A stretch of DNA of 64,000 nt from Microbacterium telephonicum (GCF_003651225.1 NZ_RCDB01000002.1:186001-250000); one strand, 5' to 3'; shown: positions 21,215-32,295, counted from the first letter of the stretch. Notes: a model not told the origin generated them from the letters alone. A program made the numbers and translations.

Positions 21215-21250
21215 GGAGGGTGCAGGTCCCTTCGGGGGCCTGCACCCTCC
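21215..21250 (+). terminator. hairpin 2, attenuator between binding protein and permeases
   Basis: GGAGGGTGCAGG (21215-21226) pairs with CCTGCACCCTCC (21239-21250), with a further CCC/GGG pairing around a TTC loop, followed by a T-containing stretch. Partial termination here would keep binding protein mRNA above permease mRNA, a common arrangement. Confidence 0.75.
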
Positions 21251-21349
21251 TGCGTTAGACTTTCTCGTCGCGGCGCGATCCGGAGGCCGGCACTCACCCA
21301 GCCGGCCTCGTTTCCTGCGCCGACTCATCGATTGGCAGGGCGCCACACC

Positions 21350-22867
21350 ATGGCTTCATTCATCATCCGGCGATTGATCGCGTCGATCTTCGTGCTCTTC
21401 GCCGCGACCTTCCTGATGTATCTGCTCGTGTCCGTCTCGGGAGACCCCCTGGAGGACCTGCGGCAGAGCAACGCACCGAACAAGGCCGAGCTCATGGAGG
21501 CTCGGACCAAACTCCTCAACCTCGACGTCGCACCTCCGCTGCGCTACTTCCTCTGGCTCGGCGGGATCTTCCGCGGCGACTTCGGCATCAGCATCCAGAA
21601 CCAGTCCGTCAATGCACTGCTGGGGAACGCGATCACGTCGACGCTGACGCTGGTCACCACCGCCACCGTCGTGGCGATCGTCCTCGGCATCACGGTCGGC
21701 ATCGTGTCGGCTCTGCGCCAGTACACCGGCTTCGACTACGGCGTGACGCTGATGTCGTTCCTGTTCTTCTCGCTGCCGATCTTCTGGGTCGCGGTGCTGC
21801 TCAAGCAGTACGGCGCGATCCAGATGAACAACTGGCTCTCCGACCCCGTCATCTCGGTACCGGTCATCATCGGCGTCGCGCTCGTGATGGGCCTGATCTG
21901 GATGTCGCTGCTCGGTGGCAAGGCCAAACGCCGACTCATCGTGTTCGGCGTGTCGGCCGTCGCGACCGGTGTCGTGCTGGCCGCCCTGTCGGTGACCAAG
22001 TGGTTCGCCGACCCGCAGATCGGGATCGTCGTCTACGCGTTCCTCGCGGTCGGCATCGCCTTCGGCGTCACCGCGATCTCGGTGGGCCTGCGCAACCGCA
22101 AGGCGCTGTACGCGTCGCTCATCGTCGCGGCCATCGGCATCGCGCTGTACTTCCCGATGATGAACTCGCTGCTCAACGGCATGACGATGCTCTCGTTCCT
22201 GCTGTACGCGGCCGCCACGCTCGTCGTCAGCGGCGTCATCGGCTGGTTCATGGGCAAGCCCGACCGCGGCCCGGTCGTGCGCACCACGATGATCACCGGC
22301 TTCCTCGTCGCCGCCTTCATCGCCCTCGACAAGTACATGTCCTACTGGGCGGCGTACTCCGCGTCTTCGCGCGTGCGCGGCCGTCCGATCGCGACGGTGG
22401 GCGCCTCGACGCCCGGACTCGGCGGCAACTTCTGGGTGCAGGGCATCGACCTGTTCACCCACCTGCTGCTGCCCACGATCGCGATCATCCTCATCTCCTT
22501 CGCCAGCTACACCCGCTACTCGCGGGCGAGCCTGCTGGAGGTCATGAACCAGGACTACATCCGCACGGCGCGCGCGAAGGGTCTCACCCAGCGCACCGTC
22601 GTCGTCCGCCACGCGTTCCGCAACGCCCTCATCCCCATCACGACGATCATCGCGTTCGACATCGGCGCGCTCATCGGCGGGGCGGTGATCACCGAGAAGG
22701 TGTTCGGCTGGACCGGTATGGGAAGCCTCTTCGTCAATGCGCTCGCGTTGCACGACCCGAACCCGGTCATGGCGTTCTTCGTCGTCACGGGAACGCTGGC
22801 CGTCATCTTCAACCTGATCGCGGACCTCGTCTACGCGGCCCTCGACCCGAGAATCAAGGTGGGCTGA
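21350..22867 (+). CDS. peptide ABC transporter permease (DppB/OppB type) with extra helices
   Basis: Inner-membrane permease of 505 residues; the usual length is about 310-330. N-terminal helix and first periplasmic segment (DFGISIQNQSVNALLGNAI) and the C-terminal half with the EAA loop (EVMNQDYIRTARAKGL) are typical. Between them, residues about 168-335 (21850-22350) hold six additional hydrophobic segments, doubling the helix count. The frame is open throughout, so it is not an assembly break in this sequence. ATG at 21350 was chosen over a TTG at 21332. One base separates it from the next permease gene. Confidence 0.9.
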   Translation: MASFIIRRLIASIFVLFAATFLMYLLVSVSGDPLEDLRQSNAPNKAELMEARTKLLNLDVAPPLRYFLWLGGIFRGDFGISIQNQSVNALLGNAITSTLTLVTTATVVAIVLGITVGIVSALRQYTGFDYGVTLMSFLFFSLPIFWVAVLLKQYGAIQMNNWLSDPVISVPVIIGVALVMGLIWMSLLGGKAKRRLIVFGVSAVATGVVLAALSVTKWFADPQIGIVVYAFLAVGIAFGVTAISVGLRNRKALYASLIVAAIGIALYFPMMNSLLNGMTMLSFLLYAAATLVVSGVIGWFMGKPDRGPVVRTTMITGFLVAAFIALDKYMSYWAAYSASSRVRGRPIATVGASTPGLGGNFWVQGIDLFTHLLLPTIAIILISFASYTRYSRASLLEVMNQDYIRTARAKGLTQRTVVVRHAFRNALIPITTIIAFDIGALIGGAVITEKVFGWTGMGSLFVNALALHDPNPVMAFFVVTGTLAVIFNLIADLVYAALDPRIKVG

Positions 22868-22868
22868 C

Positions 22869-24050
22869 ATGAGCATCTCATCCAACGAGCCCACGACGAC
22901 CGAGACCGAGGCGAAGGCCGAGATCTCGATCGAGCAGAAGGAGACCGAGGGTCTCAGCCAGGGGCAGATCGTCCGGCGCCGGTTCTTCCGGCACCGCGCC
23001 GCGCTGATCTCGATGTTCGTGCTCGCGTTCATCGTCATCCTCGCCTTCACTTCGGTGGGCGTGGACCTGTGGGGCATCCGCATCCCCGGCTGGTGGAAGT
23101 ACGACTGGAACCAGATCCCGGCCAAGCTCAACAACGGCGAGCCGACGCTGAGCCTGTTCCCGCCGGCCTTCGGCGAGCACCCGTTCGGTCAGGACGAGGT
23201 CGGTCGCGACATCTTCGCCGTCGTCATGCGCGGTGCGCAGCAGTCGATCATGGTCATGGTCATCGCCGGTGTCGTGGCGACGATCATCGGCGTCGTGATC
23301 GGTGCGATCGCCGGCTTCTACGGCAAGGCGACGGATGCCGTGCTGATGCGTTTCACCGACATCATCATCACGATCCCGCTCATCGTCATCGGGTCGGTGC
23401 TGGGCACCGCGTTCGGCAGTCTCGGCGCCGCGGTGCTGGGTGTGGTCATCGGCCTGTTCGCCTGGACGACCCTCGCGCGTCTCGTGCGCGGTGAGTTCCT
23501 GTCGCTGCGCGAGCGGGAGTTCGTCGACGCGGCCCGGGTCTCCGGTGCGCGCGACCGGCGGATCATCTTCCGCCACATCCTGCCCAACGCGGTCGGCGTG
23601 ATCGTCGTCAACGCGACGCTTCTGATGGCCGGCGCCATCCTGCTCGAGTCGGCGCTGAGCTTCCTCGGCTTCGGCGTGCAGAGCCCGGACACCTCGCTCG
23701 GCAAGATCATCTCCGAGAACCAGGCGGCCTTCGCGACGCGTCCGTGGCTGTTCTGGTGGCCGGGTGTGTTCATCATCGCGATCGCCCTGTGCGTCAACTT
23801 CATCGGCGACGGTCTGCGCGACGCGTTCGACCCGCGCCAGAAGAAGATGCCGAGCGAGCGCGCCATGGCGCGCGCCGCGCGTGCCGCCGGGCCGGCCGCC
23901 CCGGTCGTCGACACCACGCCGTCCACCGGCGCCCCGTCGGTGACGGTCGCGGGCGAGGCGATCTACACGGGCGACGTCGTGAACTATCACGATCCGCGCC
24001 CGGAGGAGCCGGGCGACACCCAGCACAAGCCGCTCGACCCGGAGCGGTGA
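22869..24050 (+). CDS. peptide ABC transporter permease (DppC/OppC type)
   Basis: 393-residue partner permease. It has a charged N-terminal tail, the OppC_N segment GQIVRRRFFRHRAA, the EHPFGQDEVGRDIF motif typical of DppC/OppC, five to six helices and the EAA loop (REREFVDAARVSGARDRRIIFRHILPN, in pieces). The C-terminal 70 residues after DAFDPRQKKMP are a long cytoplasmic Pro/Ala/Thr tail not usual in the family. Part of the importer operon. Confidence 0.93.
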   Translation: MSISSNEPTTTETEAKAEISIEQKETEGLSQGQIVRRRFFRHRAALISMFVLAFIVILAFTSVGVDLWGIRIPGWWKYDWNQIPAKLNNGEPTLSLFPPAFGEHPFGQDEVGRDIFAVVMRGAQQSIMVMVIAGVVATIIGVVIGAIAGFYGKATDAVLMRFTDIIITIPLIVIGSVLGTAFGSLGAAVLGVVIGLFAWTTLARLVRGEFLSLREREFVDAARVSGARDRRIIFRHILPNAVGVIVVNATLLMAGAILLESALSFLGFGVQSPDTSLGKIISENQAAFATRPWLFWWPGVFIIAIALCVNFIGDGLRDAFDPRQKKMPSERAMARAARAAGPAAPVVDTTPSTGAPSVTVAGEAIYTGDVVNYHDPRPEEPGDTQHKPLDPER

Positions 24051-24070
24051 GGACCGACTCCGTGACGCTG

Positions 24071-24694
24071 CTAGACCAGCAGGCCGATCGCCGTCGCCGC
24101 GCCCAGCGCAGCGGCGACGGCGATCGTGCCGCGGTGCCACACGACGGTCGACGCCTCCGGGTCGACGCCACTCGTGAAGGCACCGGTGTCGCGAAGACGC
24201 TCCCAGCGCCCGCGCACCAGCTGCGCGAGGTTGCCGATGGGCGTCGACGTGGCATCCGACAGGCGCAGTTCGCCGTGCACGCCGCGGGCGGATTCGCCGA
24301 TGCCGTCGAAGTCCTTGGGCGACAGACCCAGGGTGCGGTGGCGACCGGATGCCGGCGCCGCCCACACGCGGATCGTGCGGTCACGGTCGCCACCGGCGAC
24401 GGTGTGCAGGGTCAGGGCGAAGCGGGTGTCGATCGCGGTGATGTTCGGCCACGGCACGAAGTGGGTGCGGAGCGGATTCACGACGGTGATCCCGTGCTCG
24501 GCCACCACGAGGCCGGGACGCCAGTACATGGCCCACGCGAGCACACCCACCAGCAGCAGCGGCCAGGCGTAGCGCAGCGCCGCAGCGGGATCGGTCACGA
24601 CGGTGGCCACCGCGCCGAAGGCGCACACGACCATGGTCACGACGGAGAGGATGCGGCCGAAGAGCGGCCGATAGTCGACCTCCTGAAAAGACAT
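24071..24694 (-). CDS. PH-domain membrane protein, antisense within the peptide importer locus
   Basis: 207 residues with two N-terminal hydrophobic helices (about 10-60), a bacterial PH-like domain of the kind found in actinobacterial low-molecular-weight antigen proteins (GLVVAEHGITVVNPLRTHFVPWPNI, in part) and a C-terminal helix. It points against the importer genes, between the DppC-type permease and the ATPase. Role unknown. Transcription of the ATPase gene from the upstream operon promoter would have to pass through it, giving an antisense RNA. Confidence 0.8.
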   Translation of the reverse strand: MSFQEVDYRPLFGRILSVVTMVVCAFGAVATVVTDPAAALRYAWPLLLVGVLAWAMYWRPGLVVAEHGITVVNPLRTHFVPWPNITAIDTRFALTLHTVAGGDRDRTIRVWAAPASGRHRTLGLSPKDFDGIGESARGVHGELRLSDATSTPIGNLAQLVRGRWERLRDTGAFTSGVDPEASTVVWHRGTIAVAAALGAATAIGLLV

Positions 24695-24726
24695 GATTTC
24701 AAGCTTTGCAGATAGGGAAACCAGTG

Positions 24727-26508
24727 ATGACTGACACGACGGGCACCGACGCCACCATCCCGGCGTCGCACGACCCCCAGCAGCCGATCCTCGAGGTCAC
24801 GAACCTCGGCGTGGAGTTCTGGGTCGACGGCGAGTTCTACCCGGCCGCGATCGACATGAACTACGAAGTGCGCCGCGGCGAGGTGCTCGCCATCGTCGGC
24901 GAGTCGGGTTCGGGCAAGTCCACGAGCTCGATGTCGCTGCTCGGCCTCCTGCCGGAGAACGCGCGCGTCACCGGCTCGATCAAGCTGCTCGGTCGCGAGC
25001 TGCGCGGCGCCGACGACGCGACCCTGCGGTCGCTGCGCGGCAACGACATCGCCGTGATCTTCCAGGAGCCGATGACGGCGCTGAACCCCGTGTACACGAT
25101 CGGGTTCCAGATCATGGAGGCACTGCGCTCGCACGACCGGGGCCTCGCGCCGTCGGAGGCCAAGGAGCGCGCCGTCGAGCTGCTGCGCATGGTCGAGATG
25201 CCCAACCCGGAGCAGTCGTTCCACAAGTACCCGCACCAGCTGTCGGGCGGTCAGCGCCAGCGCGCCATGATCGCGCAGTCGATCTCGTGCGACCCGCTGC
25301 TGCTCATCGCCGACGAGCCGACGACGGCGCTCGACGTGACGGTGCAGGCCGAGGTGCTCGATCTCCTCCGCAACCTGCACAAGCGCCTCGACTCGGCCAT
25401 CATCCTCATCACCCACGACATGGGCGTCGTCGCCGACCTCGCCGACCGCATCATGGTGATGAAGAACGGCGTCGTCGTGGAGTCGGGCTCGGTCGAGCAG
25501 ATCTTCGCCGCGCCGAAGCACCCGTACACACAGCAGCTGCTCGCCGCGGTGCCGCACCTCGGCATCGGCGTGACCGAGGAGCCGACGGCCTTCGAAGAGC
25601 ACGAGGCGTCTTCGCTCGCCGCCGTCCGCGAGCGCGCGAGCGTGGTCGAGGACGTCTCGGAGACCCGCACCCCGGTGCTGAGCTTCCAGGACGTCGCGAT
25701 CGAGTACCCCAAGCGCGGGCGCATCCCCGCCTTCCGTGCCGCCGAGCACATCGATCTCGACATCTACCCGGGCGAGATCGTGGGCCTCGTGGGCGAGTCC
25801 GGTTCGGGCAAGACGACCCTCGGACGCGCCGCCATCGGCCTGCTCCCGATCGCCGAGGGAAAGCTCACCGCGGTCGGCACCGACATCTCGAACGCGAGCC
25901 GCAAGGACCTGTTCGCGATCCGCCGCAAGACCGGCATCGTCTTCCAGGACCCGGCGTCGTCGCTGAACCCCCGCATGCCGATCGGCCAGTCCATCGGCGA
26001 GCCGATCCTGCTGGCGGGCGTCGCCTCCGGCAAGGACCTCGACACGCGCGTCGAGGAGCTGTTGACCCAGGTGGAACTGCCGGCCTCGTACCGCAACCGC
26101 TTCCCGCACGAGCTGTCGGGCGGTCAGAAGCAGCGCGTCGGCATCGCCCGCGCGCTCGCCCTCGCGCCCGAGCTGCTCGTCGCGGACGAGCCGACCTCGG
26201 CGCTGGACGTGTCGGTGCAGGCACGCTTCCTCGACCTGCTGCAGGAGCTGCAGCAGCAGCTGCAGTTCGCCTGCCTGTTCATCAGCCACGACCTCGCCGT
26301 CGTCGACATCCTCGCCCACCGCATCGCCGTGATGCACCACGGCAAGCTCGTGGAGGTCGGCACGCGCGACCAGATCCTGCGCGGCGCGCAGGACCCGTAC
26401 ACGCAGCGCCTCATCGCCGCCGTGCCGGTGCCCGACCCGGCCGCGCAGCGCGCGCGTCGCGAGGCCCGCGCCGCCTTGCTCTCGCAGGGCGACCAGGCCG
26501 CGAGCTGA
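24727..26508 (+). CDS. fused double ATPase of peptide ABC importer (DppD-DppF)
   Basis: 593 residues with two nucleotide-binding domains in one chain, energising the two permeases. Domain 1 (about 20-290): [29 protein letters not shown]. Domain 2 (about 320-590): [29 protein letters not shown]. Each ends with an oligopeptide-type C-terminal region ([12 protein letters not shown] and [12 protein letters not shown]). The ATG at 24727 is preferred to a TTG at 24706. It may have its own promoter in the 32 bases separating it from the divergent PH-domain gene, or be read through. Confidence 0.95.
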   Translation: MTDTTGTDATIPASHDPQQPILEVTNLGVEFWVDGEFYPAAIDMNYEVRRGEVLAIVGESGSGKSTSSMSLLGLLPENARVTGSIKLLGRELRGADDATLRSLRGNDIAVIFQEPMTALNPVYTIGFQIMEALRSHDRGLAPSEAKERAVELLRMVEMPNPEQSFHKYPHQLSGGQRQRAMIAQSISCDPLLLIADEPTTALDVTVQAEVLDLLRNLHKRLDSAIILITHDMGVVADLADRIMVMKNGVVVESGSVEQIFAAPKHPYTQQLLAAVPHLGIGVTEEPTAFEEHEASSLAAVRERASVVEDVSETRTPVLSFQDVAIEYPKRGRIPAFRAAEHIDLDIYPGEIVGLVGESGSGKTTLGRAAIGLLPIAEGKLTAVGTDISNASRKDLFAIRRKTGIVFQDPASSLNPRMPIGQSIGEPILLAGVASGKDLDTRVEELLTQVELPASYRNRFPHELSGGQKQRVGIARALALAPELLVADEPTSALDVSVQARFLDLLQELQQQLQFACLFISHDLAVVDILAHRIAVMHHGKLVEVGTRDQILRGAQDPYTQRLIAAVPVPDPAAQRARREARAALLSQGDQAAS

Positions 26509-26536
26509 GTCGCGGCTGCCGTACAGCAGCGCCTTG

Positions 26537-26576
26537 TAGAATGGGGTGCCCCCGAATCCGGGTGGCGCCCCATTCT
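26537..26576 (+). promoter_or_regulatory. TAGAAT box and hairpin before typA
   Basis: TAGAAT (26537-26542) resembles a -10 box. AGAATGGGG (26538-26546) pairs with CCCCATTCT (26568-26576), extended by GTGCC/GGCGC pairing. The hairpin could end the importer operon or form the typA leader; the sequence does not decide. Confidence 0.5.
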
Positions 26577-26594
26577 GCATTCTGAGGACCCTTC

Positions 26595-28508
<1,914 letters not shown>

Positions 28509-28518
28509 TCCCTCTGCA

Positions 28519-28560
28519 ACGATGAAGGGCCCCGACCGCGCGGTCGGGGCCCTTCATCGT
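28519..28560. terminator. bidirectional terminator between typA and DUF2200 gene
   Basis: Perfect 20-bp-arm palindrome: ACGATGAAGGGCCCCGACCG (28519-28538), two bases, and its complement (28541-28560). It serves the two converging genes. Confidence 0.85.
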
Positions 28561-28561
28561 G

Positions 28562-28903
28562 TCAGCGGAGCACCTTCTCCATCGCTTTGCCCTTGTAGAG
28601 CTCGTCGACGAGCTTGTCGAGGTAGCGGATCTTCTGCATGAGCGGGTCCTCGATCTGCTCCACCCGCAGGCCGCAGATCACCCCGGTTATCCGGTCGGCG
28701 TGCGGATGCAGCTGCGCCTGCGCGAAGAACTCCTCGAAGGTCGTGTCGGCCGCGAGGTGGCGGGCGATCGCGGGCTCGTCGAATCCGGTGAGCCACGTGA
28801 TGACCTCGTCGAGCTCCGCCTTCGTGCGTCCCTTGCGCGCGAGCTTGTCGATGTACAGCGGGTACACGCGCGCGACCGGCATGGCGAAGATGCGCTGGGT
28901 CAT
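28562..28903 (-). CDS. DUF2200 family protein
   Basis: Soluble protein of 113 residues spanning the whole family: RIFAMPVARVYPLYIDKL, KGRTKAELDEVITWLTGF, then GVICGLRVEQIEDPLMQKIR and LDKLVDELYKGKAMEK. Function of the family is unknown. TAGCCT (RC of 28910-28915) ends 6 bases before the ATG, and its TAG is the stop codon of the upstream pectate lyase gene. Confidence 0.9.
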   Translation of the reverse strand: MTQRIFAMPVARVYPLYIDKLARKGRTKAELDEVITWLTGFDEPAIARHLAADTTFEEFFAQAQLHPHADRITGVICGLRVEQIEDPLMQKIRYLDKLVDELYKGKAMEKVLR

Positions 28904-28909
28904 GCCGAC

Positions 28910-28915
28910 AGGCTA
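28910..28915 (-). promoter_or_regulatory. -10 box of DUF2200 gene overlapping a stop codon
   Basis: TAGCCT on the minus strand; spacer of 6 bases to the ATG. The first three bases are the pectate lyase stop codon. Confidence 0.6.
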
Positions 28916-30973
28916 ATCGACGGTCACCTCTCGCGGAGACGTCGCCGTCTCGCCACCCGGACCTCGCAGCACCGCGGTGAACACGTGTGTGCCGGGCGTG
29001 AGCGCGCCGACGTGCGTCTGCGCGTGCTGCGCCCCCGGGGTCGCGGCCGTGAGCGCGTGACGGTCGATCTCGACGCCGTCTTTCCACAGCACGTACTCCG
29101 TGGCGTTCTGTCCCCACCACAGGTCCATCGTCACCGTGACGTCGTTCGCCCACACTCCGCTCGCGCGGAGCACCGCGACGCCGGGTGCGGCATCCGTCAC
29201 CGTGACGACGTGGGTGCGCGAGGTCGTGACGCCGTAGGGGTTGAGAGCGACGATCTCGTAGCGGTAGGTGCCGTTCCCACGGGCGCGCACGTCGAACGCG
29301 ACCTGCTGGGCTGCGGGTGTGGCCGCCGACAGCGCCGCCGCATCGATGAGCACACCGTTCTCGAAGAGCTTCGCGACCGTGGCGTTCTGCCCCCACCACA
29401 GGTCGCCGCGCACGGTGAAGTCGCCGTCGCGCAGCCCGGTGTCCCAACCGTTGTCGTCGGACACCGCGAAGGCGCCCGGCGCCGCCGTCGCGACGGGCGT
29501 CCCGGAATCGAGCACACCGGCCCCCGCTCCGGCCCGCACGACCCCGGCGACCTCGTCGACGGGGGTGAGCGCATAGGCGTAGGCGTCGGCGGGCCGCCAC
29601 CGGGTGGTGGCGTTCAGCGGCGTCGCGGCGGTCTGGTTGTACGCGGCGAGCACGTCGACGGGCTCGCCGTCCACGAGCGTGTCGGATGCCGACAGCTCGG
29701 TGCCGCCCCATCCGGCGATGATCCGGTCCACCGTCGACGCGTCGGCGAGCTCGATCGCGTTGCCCTCGGCGACGATGCTCGATTCGCGTCCGGCTCCCCA
29801 GTAGTACTGGAAGAACGGCACGCCGGGCGTCGACTCCTGCAGCGACAGCGCCGTCTGCTCGTAGAGGTTGTTGTAGACGTGCACGTCACCGTAGCGCACG
29901 CGCGGTGCGCGCTGTCCGATGTCAGTCCACCGGTTGTGGTGCTGTGTCACCCGATGCTGGCCGCGGTCCTGCGTGCGCGAGTCAGAGGAGCCGATGAGGT
30001 CGGTCTTGTCGTGGTTCTGCAGCCAGTTCCACGACATCGTCACGAGGTCGGCGCCGTGGGTGATGTCGACGAAGCCGTCGTGCACCTCGAAGGGCCGCCC
30101 GTACACGCGCTCCAGCGACAGCGGCGGGTGGGCGCCGTCGTCGAACGTGTTGTGGTCGATCCACACGCTCGTCGACGTCCACACCGAGAGGTTGTCGTAC
30201 GCCGAGTTCCAGTTGCCGCCGGCGTCGTTCGCGTCCCACTGCGGGAAGCAGTCATACGCGTCGGAGAGCGTGAGGTTGCGCACGATCACGTTGTGCGCGT
30301 CGCGGATGCGCAGCGAGGCGCCCACGATGCGGGCGTCGTCCCCGACGCCGACGAGCGTGACGTTCGAGCCGATGTGCTGCAGCGTCGCCCGCGCCTGGAC
30401 GGCGGCGGCCTCGACCCGCGCCGCTTCGAGCGGGCCAGACGGGTCGATCCCCGGCCCGAAGGCGGCGATGTAATCGGCCATCGCGAAGGCGCCGCCGCCG
30501 GCCACGGTCACGGTGCCGGCGATGTCGTCGCACGTCATCCGGGTGCCGTCGGCGCGCTCCCACGGGTCGATCGTGCCCGTGACGTACACGATCCGGGGCG
30601 TCTGGTTGTAGCGGGCGTCGTTCTGGGAGCCGCCGGGACGGCCGGCGAGGGCGTCGCGCAGCTGCGGCCAGTCGGAGACGACATAGACCTCGGCGGGGGC
30701 CGCATCCGCGCCGCCGGTGACGGGCTCTGCGGTGCGCGGCACGCCCTCGGGCCGGGTCGTCCCCGACCAGGAGGCCCAGCCGTCGCCGGCGGGGAGCACC
30801 TCCCGGCCGAGGTCCACGGGCGCGGCGTGCGGGGATGCGGTGGGCGGGGCCGCGGCGGCGGGGGAGAGGCCCCCGAGGGTGAGGGCGAGGGTGGCGGCCG
30901 TTGCGGCGAGGGCGGCCGTGGGCATCGCGCGGCGACGGGAGGCGGTGCGCGGATGCGGGGTGGGCGTGGTCAT
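28913..30973 (-). CDS. secreted pectate lyase (PL1 family)
   Basis: Exported enzyme cleaving polygalacturonate by beta-elimination. 686 residues: signal peptide at about 1-42 (twin Arg near RRRAM, hydrophobic core, AAAAPP cleavage zone); PL1 beta-helix at about 110-480 with VWIDHNTF, MSWNWLQNHDKTDLIGSSD and the catalytic-region HHNRWTDIGQRAPRVRYGDVHVYNN (two pieces). The C-terminus carries two copies of an immunoglobulin-like module, each with DLWWGQNAT (about 530 and 630), probably substrate binding. AAGGAG lies 5 bases before the ATG. A LacI-type operator lies 74 bases upstream, suggesting repression relieved by a sugar. Confidence 0.93.
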   Translation of the reverse strand: MTTPTPHPRTASRRRAMPTAALAATAATLALTLGGLSPAAAAPPTASPHAAPVDLGREVLPAGDGWASWSGTTRPEGVPRTAEPVTGGADAAPAEVYVVSDWPQLRDALAGRPGGSQNDARYNQTPRIVYVTGTIDPWERADGTRMTCDDIAGTVTVAGGGAFAMADYIAAFGPGIDPSGPLEAARVEAAAVQARATLQHIGSNVTLVGVGDDARIVGASLRIRDAHNVIVRNLTLSDAYDCFPQWDANDAGGNWNSAYDNLSVWTSTSVWIDHNTFDDGAHPPLSLERVYGRPFEVHDGFVDITHGADLVTMSWNWLQNHDKTDLIGSSDSRTQDRGQHRVTQHHNRWTDIGQRAPRVRYGDVHVYNNLYEQTALSLQESTPGVPFFQYYWGAGRESSIVAEGNAIELADASTVDRIIAGWGGTELSASDTLVDGEPVDVLAAYNQTAATPLNATTRWRPADAYAYALTPVDEVAGVVRAGAGAGVLDSGTPVATAAPGAFAVSDDNGWDTGLRDGDFTVRGDLWWGQNATVAKLFENGVLIDAAALSAATPAAQQVAFDVRARGNGTYRYEIVALNPYGVTTSRTHVVTVTDAAPGVAVLRASGVWANDVTVTMDLWWGQNATEYVLWKDGVEIDRHALTAATPGAQHAQTHVGALTPGTHVFTAVLRGPGGETATSPREVTVD

Positions 30974-31046
30974 GGGACTCCTTCGTCCGGACGGGACAGG
31001 GGAGCGGTGATGAGAACGCCGCGGCGCGGCGCAACAGAAGAGTGCT

Positions 31047-31060
31047 AGAAAGCGCTTTCT
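31047..31060. promoter_or_regulatory. LacI-family operator upstream of pectate lyase
   Basis: Perfect 14-bp palindrome AGAAAGCGCTTTCT with the central CG typical of LacI/GalR-type sites. No regulator of that family is encoded in the window. Confidence 0.7.
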
Positions 31061-31116
31061 GCGCGTGGGTCCATTGTGCACCGTCCCGTTCGCGGAACGC
31101 AACGGTGCCGCGCCGA

Positions 31117-31122
31117 TATCAT
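31117..31122 (+). promoter_or_regulatory. -10 box of azlC
   Basis: TATCAT, 6 bases before the GTG start codon of azlC. Confidence 0.55.
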
Positions 31123-31128
31123 CGACCG

Positions 31129-31869
31129 GTGGATGCCGCGCCGACCCCCGACCCCGACGTCGAGGTGCGTCGCGCGTGGCGGGACGCCCTCGGCGTGGTC
31201 CTGGCCACCAGTGCGTATGGAATCTCGTTCGGTGCGCTGTCGGTGGCGAGCGGGCTCGACGTCTGGCAGACCTGCGTGCTGAGCCTGCTGATGTTCACCG
31301 GCGGGTCGCAGTTCGCCTTCGTGGGCGTGATCGGCGCGGGCGGCCTGGCCGCCGCGCCCGCGGCCATCGCCTCCAGCGGCCTGCTGGGCGTGCGCAACGT
31401 CGCCTACGGCCTGCGGATGGCGCCGGTCGTCGCGACCAGCCGGATGCGGCGCGTGCTCGCCCCGCACTTCACGATCGACGAGTCCACCGCGGTGTCGTTG
31501 GCGCTCACCGGCGTGCGCGCCCGCACCGTCGGATTCTGGGCCACCGGCATCGGGATCTGGATCGGCTGGAACCTGACCACCCTCGCCGGAGCGCTGCTGG
31601 GCGACGTGCTCGGCGACCCGAAGCAGTACGGGCTCGACGCCGCGGCAGCCGCCGCGTTCCTGGCCCTGCTGTGGCCGCGGCTGCGCCGTCGCCAGCCGAT
31701 CGCGGTCGGAGTCGCCGCCGCCGTCGTCGCGACCCTGCTGACCCCGGTGCTGATGCCGGGCGTGCCGGTGCTCGTCGCCGCCGTCGTGGCGGTCGTCGTC
31801 GGCTGGCTGAACCTCTTCGCCGAGCGCCCCGCGCCGGCGCGACTTCCGGAGAGGCAGCGGGAGTCATGA
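31129..31869 (+). CDS. azlC: branched-chain amino acid exporter, large subunit
   Basis: AzlC/YgaZ family membrane protein, 246 residues with about seven or eight helices, that with AzlD exports branched-chain amino acids or analogues. Family motif region GGSQFAFVGV near residue 60, then LGVRNVAYGLRMAP and HFTIDESTAVSLA. The GTG start has no ribosome site but follows a TATCAT box by 6 bases. Overlaps azlD by ATGA. Confidence 0.92.
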   Translation: MDAAPTPDPDVEVRRAWRDALGVVLATSAYGISFGALSVASGLDVWQTCVLSLLMFTGGSQFAFVGVIGAGGLAAAPAAIASSGLLGVRNVAYGLRMAPVVATSRMRRVLAPHFTIDESTAVSLALTGVRARTVGFWATGIGIWIGWNLTTLAGALLGDVLGDPKQYGLDAAAAAAFLALLWPRLRRRQPIAVGVAAAVVATLLTPVLMPGVPVLVAAVVAVVVGWLNLFAERPAPARLPERQRES

Positions 31870-32180
31870 CCCTCTGGAACGCCGTGCTGCTGGCATCCAT
31901 CGTCTGCGTCGCGCTCAAGACGATCGGCTATCTCATCCCGCCGCGCTGGTTCGACGCGCCGACGCCCTCGCGCATCACCGATCTGCTCACCGTCGCACTG
32001 CTGTCGGCGCTCGTCGCCGTGCAGACGCTCGGAGTCGGCCAGGCGATCACCGTCGACGCGCGCGTGCCCGCCGTGGCCGTCGCCGCCGGCCTGCTGCTCC
32101 TGCGCGCCCCGTTCCTCGTCGTGGTCATCGCCGCCGCCGCCACGGCCGCGCTCCTGCGCCTCTGGGGCTGGGCGCTCTGA
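31866..32180 (+). CDS. azlD: branched-chain amino acid exporter, small subunit
   Basis: 104 residues with three to four hydrophobic helices, typical of AzlD; partner of AzlC, to which it is translationally coupled by a 4-base overlap. Followed by a palindrome that may end the transcript. Confidence 0.9.
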   Translation: MTLWNAVLLASIVCVALKTIGYLIPPRWFDAPTPSRITDLLTVALLSALVAVQTLGVGQAITVDARVPAVAVAAGLLLLRAPFLVVVIAAAATAALLRLWGWAL

Positions 32181-32192
32181 CCCTCCGCACGT

Positions 32193-32255
32193 GCGCGAGA
32201 GGTCGCGACACGCCGTGACCGGCCCCGCCGCACCGCGTGTCGCGACGCCTCGCGC
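32193..32255. repeat. palindrome related to the one inside nadB
   Basis: GCGCGAG (32193-32199) and GTCGCGACACG (32202-32212) pair with CGTGTCGCGAC (32236-32246) and CTCGCGC (32249-32255). The arms share GCGAG.GGTCGCGACACG with 6255-6315 in nadB. Sits 12 bases after azlD and may act as a terminator. Confidence 0.8.
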
Positions 32256-32295
32256 ATCCGGGGGTGGGAGTGGGGCTCGGGGCTAGGATCGGGGG

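Noticed and set aside
24051-24726. Frameshifted fragment of an importer gene between permease and ATPase
   Set aside because: The minus-strand frame there is intact with helices and a PH-like domain; the importer genes are complete.
26537-26576. Riboswitch before typA
   Set aside because: Only a single simple hairpin is present, with no conserved aptamer blocks.
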